Source: DASYPQ01 sp046155895 (lineage in GTDB: Bacteria; Planctomycetota; UBA1135; GCA-002686595). Taken from it: a stretch of DNA of 64,000 nt. The position numbers and the translations under genes are program-made. The notes under the pieces are model-generated. The model had not been told where the DNA came from. It ran no database searches and saw only the letters and a list, made by a program, of their open reading frames with translations. The DNA is taken from contig JBJXFB010000118.1 of the NCBI GenBank assembly GCA_046155895.1, positions 1 to 64,000 of the forward strand, in the 5' to 3' direction. Below are positions 63,711 to 64,000 of the stretch, in pieces (position 1 is the stretch's first letter; each line of letters opens with the position of its first letter).

Positions 63711-64000
63711 AGCTTCCCCCGGATGGCCAGCCAGCGCAGCTTCAGCACGGTCGTGTACCCCGTGATCAGCTTGCCGAAGGTCAGCGTCGAAGTGCCGCGT
63801 GTGCGGTCCACGAACTCGATCGGCAGCTCGGCGATCCCGATCCCGGCCCGCGCGGTCTTGAACAGGAGCTCCTGGACGATCCCCGGGCCCACGGAGACGG
63901 TCTCCTCGACGCGGATCCGCTGGAGCGCCTCGCGGCTCCAGCAGCGGAACCCGGAGTTGCAGTCCTTCACCCGCAGACCGAGCAGCAGCCGGATGTAGAG
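63707..64000 (-). CDS. GT2 polyprenyl-phosphate-sugar synthase, C-terminal part
   Basis: This is the last 97 codons of a GT2-type glycosyltransferase cut by the window edge. The visible LLLGLRVKDCNSGFRCWSRE segment with GFR and then ELPIEFVDRTRGTSTL is characteristic of dolichyl/polyprenyl-phosphate mannose (DPM1-like) or glucose synthases. Such enzymes make the polyprenyl-P-sugar donors that GT-C enzymes use. It ends in LKLRWLAIRGKL, a basic amphipathic tail. It overlaps the next gene by four bases, so it opens an operon with the two GT-C membrane enzymes downstream. The start is outside the window. Confidence 0.88.
   Translation of the reverse strand, partial: LYIRLLLGLRVKDCNSGFRCWSREALQRIRVEETVSVGPGIVQELLFKTARAGIGIAELPIEFVDRTRGTSTLTFGKLITGYTTVLKLRWLAIRGKL

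Overview
This window is very GC-rich chromosomal DNA (about 70% by eye) from a bacterium that is most likely a planctomycete-like lineage. The best clue is the CPCGN-type C-terminal domain (motifs GDGT, PCPCGN, GHGCLNS, YRDA) on the beta-helix protein at 32380-34146, with a stand-alone relative at 54132-54749. An ECF sigma factor fused to a membrane segment and carboxypeptidase-regulatory-like repeats, two CHAT-TPR caspase-like proteins and many multiheme cytochromes fit the same picture. No rRNA, tRNA, CRISPR array, insertion sequence or prophage was seen. Taxonomy is inference.

Layout. 1-5400: end of a PLP aminotransferase, a lipoprotein gene carrying two in-frame TGA codons, a HicBA toxin-antitoxin pair, a fused PsrB/NrfD-type iron-sulfur membrane protein and a PAS histidine kinase. 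5400-14200: a GT-C membrane glycosyltransferase, a conserved tesA / ybbA-ybbP divergon, a UvrD-type helicase and a secreted beta-propeller protein. 14200-23500: two tandem secreted CHAT-TPR proteins divergent from RtcB RNA ligase. 23500-36250: a DUF3109 cysteine protein, a molybdopterin oxidoreductase, a lower-GC nucleotidyltransferase/winged-helix module with an operator palindrome, beta-carbonic anhydrase, the sigma-factor fusion, the beta-helix protein, a winged-helix/GHKL/STAS-like regulator, an FMN reductase and a Rieske protein. 36250-46400: a phosphodiesterase and MFS transporter pair, two multiheme cytochromes (7 and 8 hemes), a saccharopine dehydrogenase-like enzyme, a small membrane protein and an S9 peptidase. 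46600-53830: a compact locus that looks like a complete trans-envelope electron conduit. 54100-64000: secreted proteins, ClpS, a lipoprotein with a pseudopilin-like tail, and membrane glycosyltransferases next to a dolichyl-phosphate-mannose-synthase-like GT2.

The most striking system is 46668-53829. It encodes an inner-membrane flavoprotein with ferredoxin clusters and two H-x13-H (diheme cytochrome b) helix pairs, then a 23-heme cytochrome, an outer-membrane beta-barrel that starts on an ATGA overlap, and a 16-heme lipoprotein cytochrome. Together these could pass electrons from cytoplasmic NAD(P)H to the outside. With the 7- and 8-heme proteins the window holds 54 CXXCH motifs, so the organism probably has substantial respiratory or extracellular electron-transfer capacity.

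A second theme is expression. At least 13 genes have a TANNNT -10-like hexamer 6-12 bases before the start codon, usually with no Shine-Dalgarno sequence. This implies many leaderless or near-leaderless mRNAs. I used the pattern to choose several starts. In one 26-bp divergent gap (36230-36255) a perfect palindrome supplies this hexamer on both strands.
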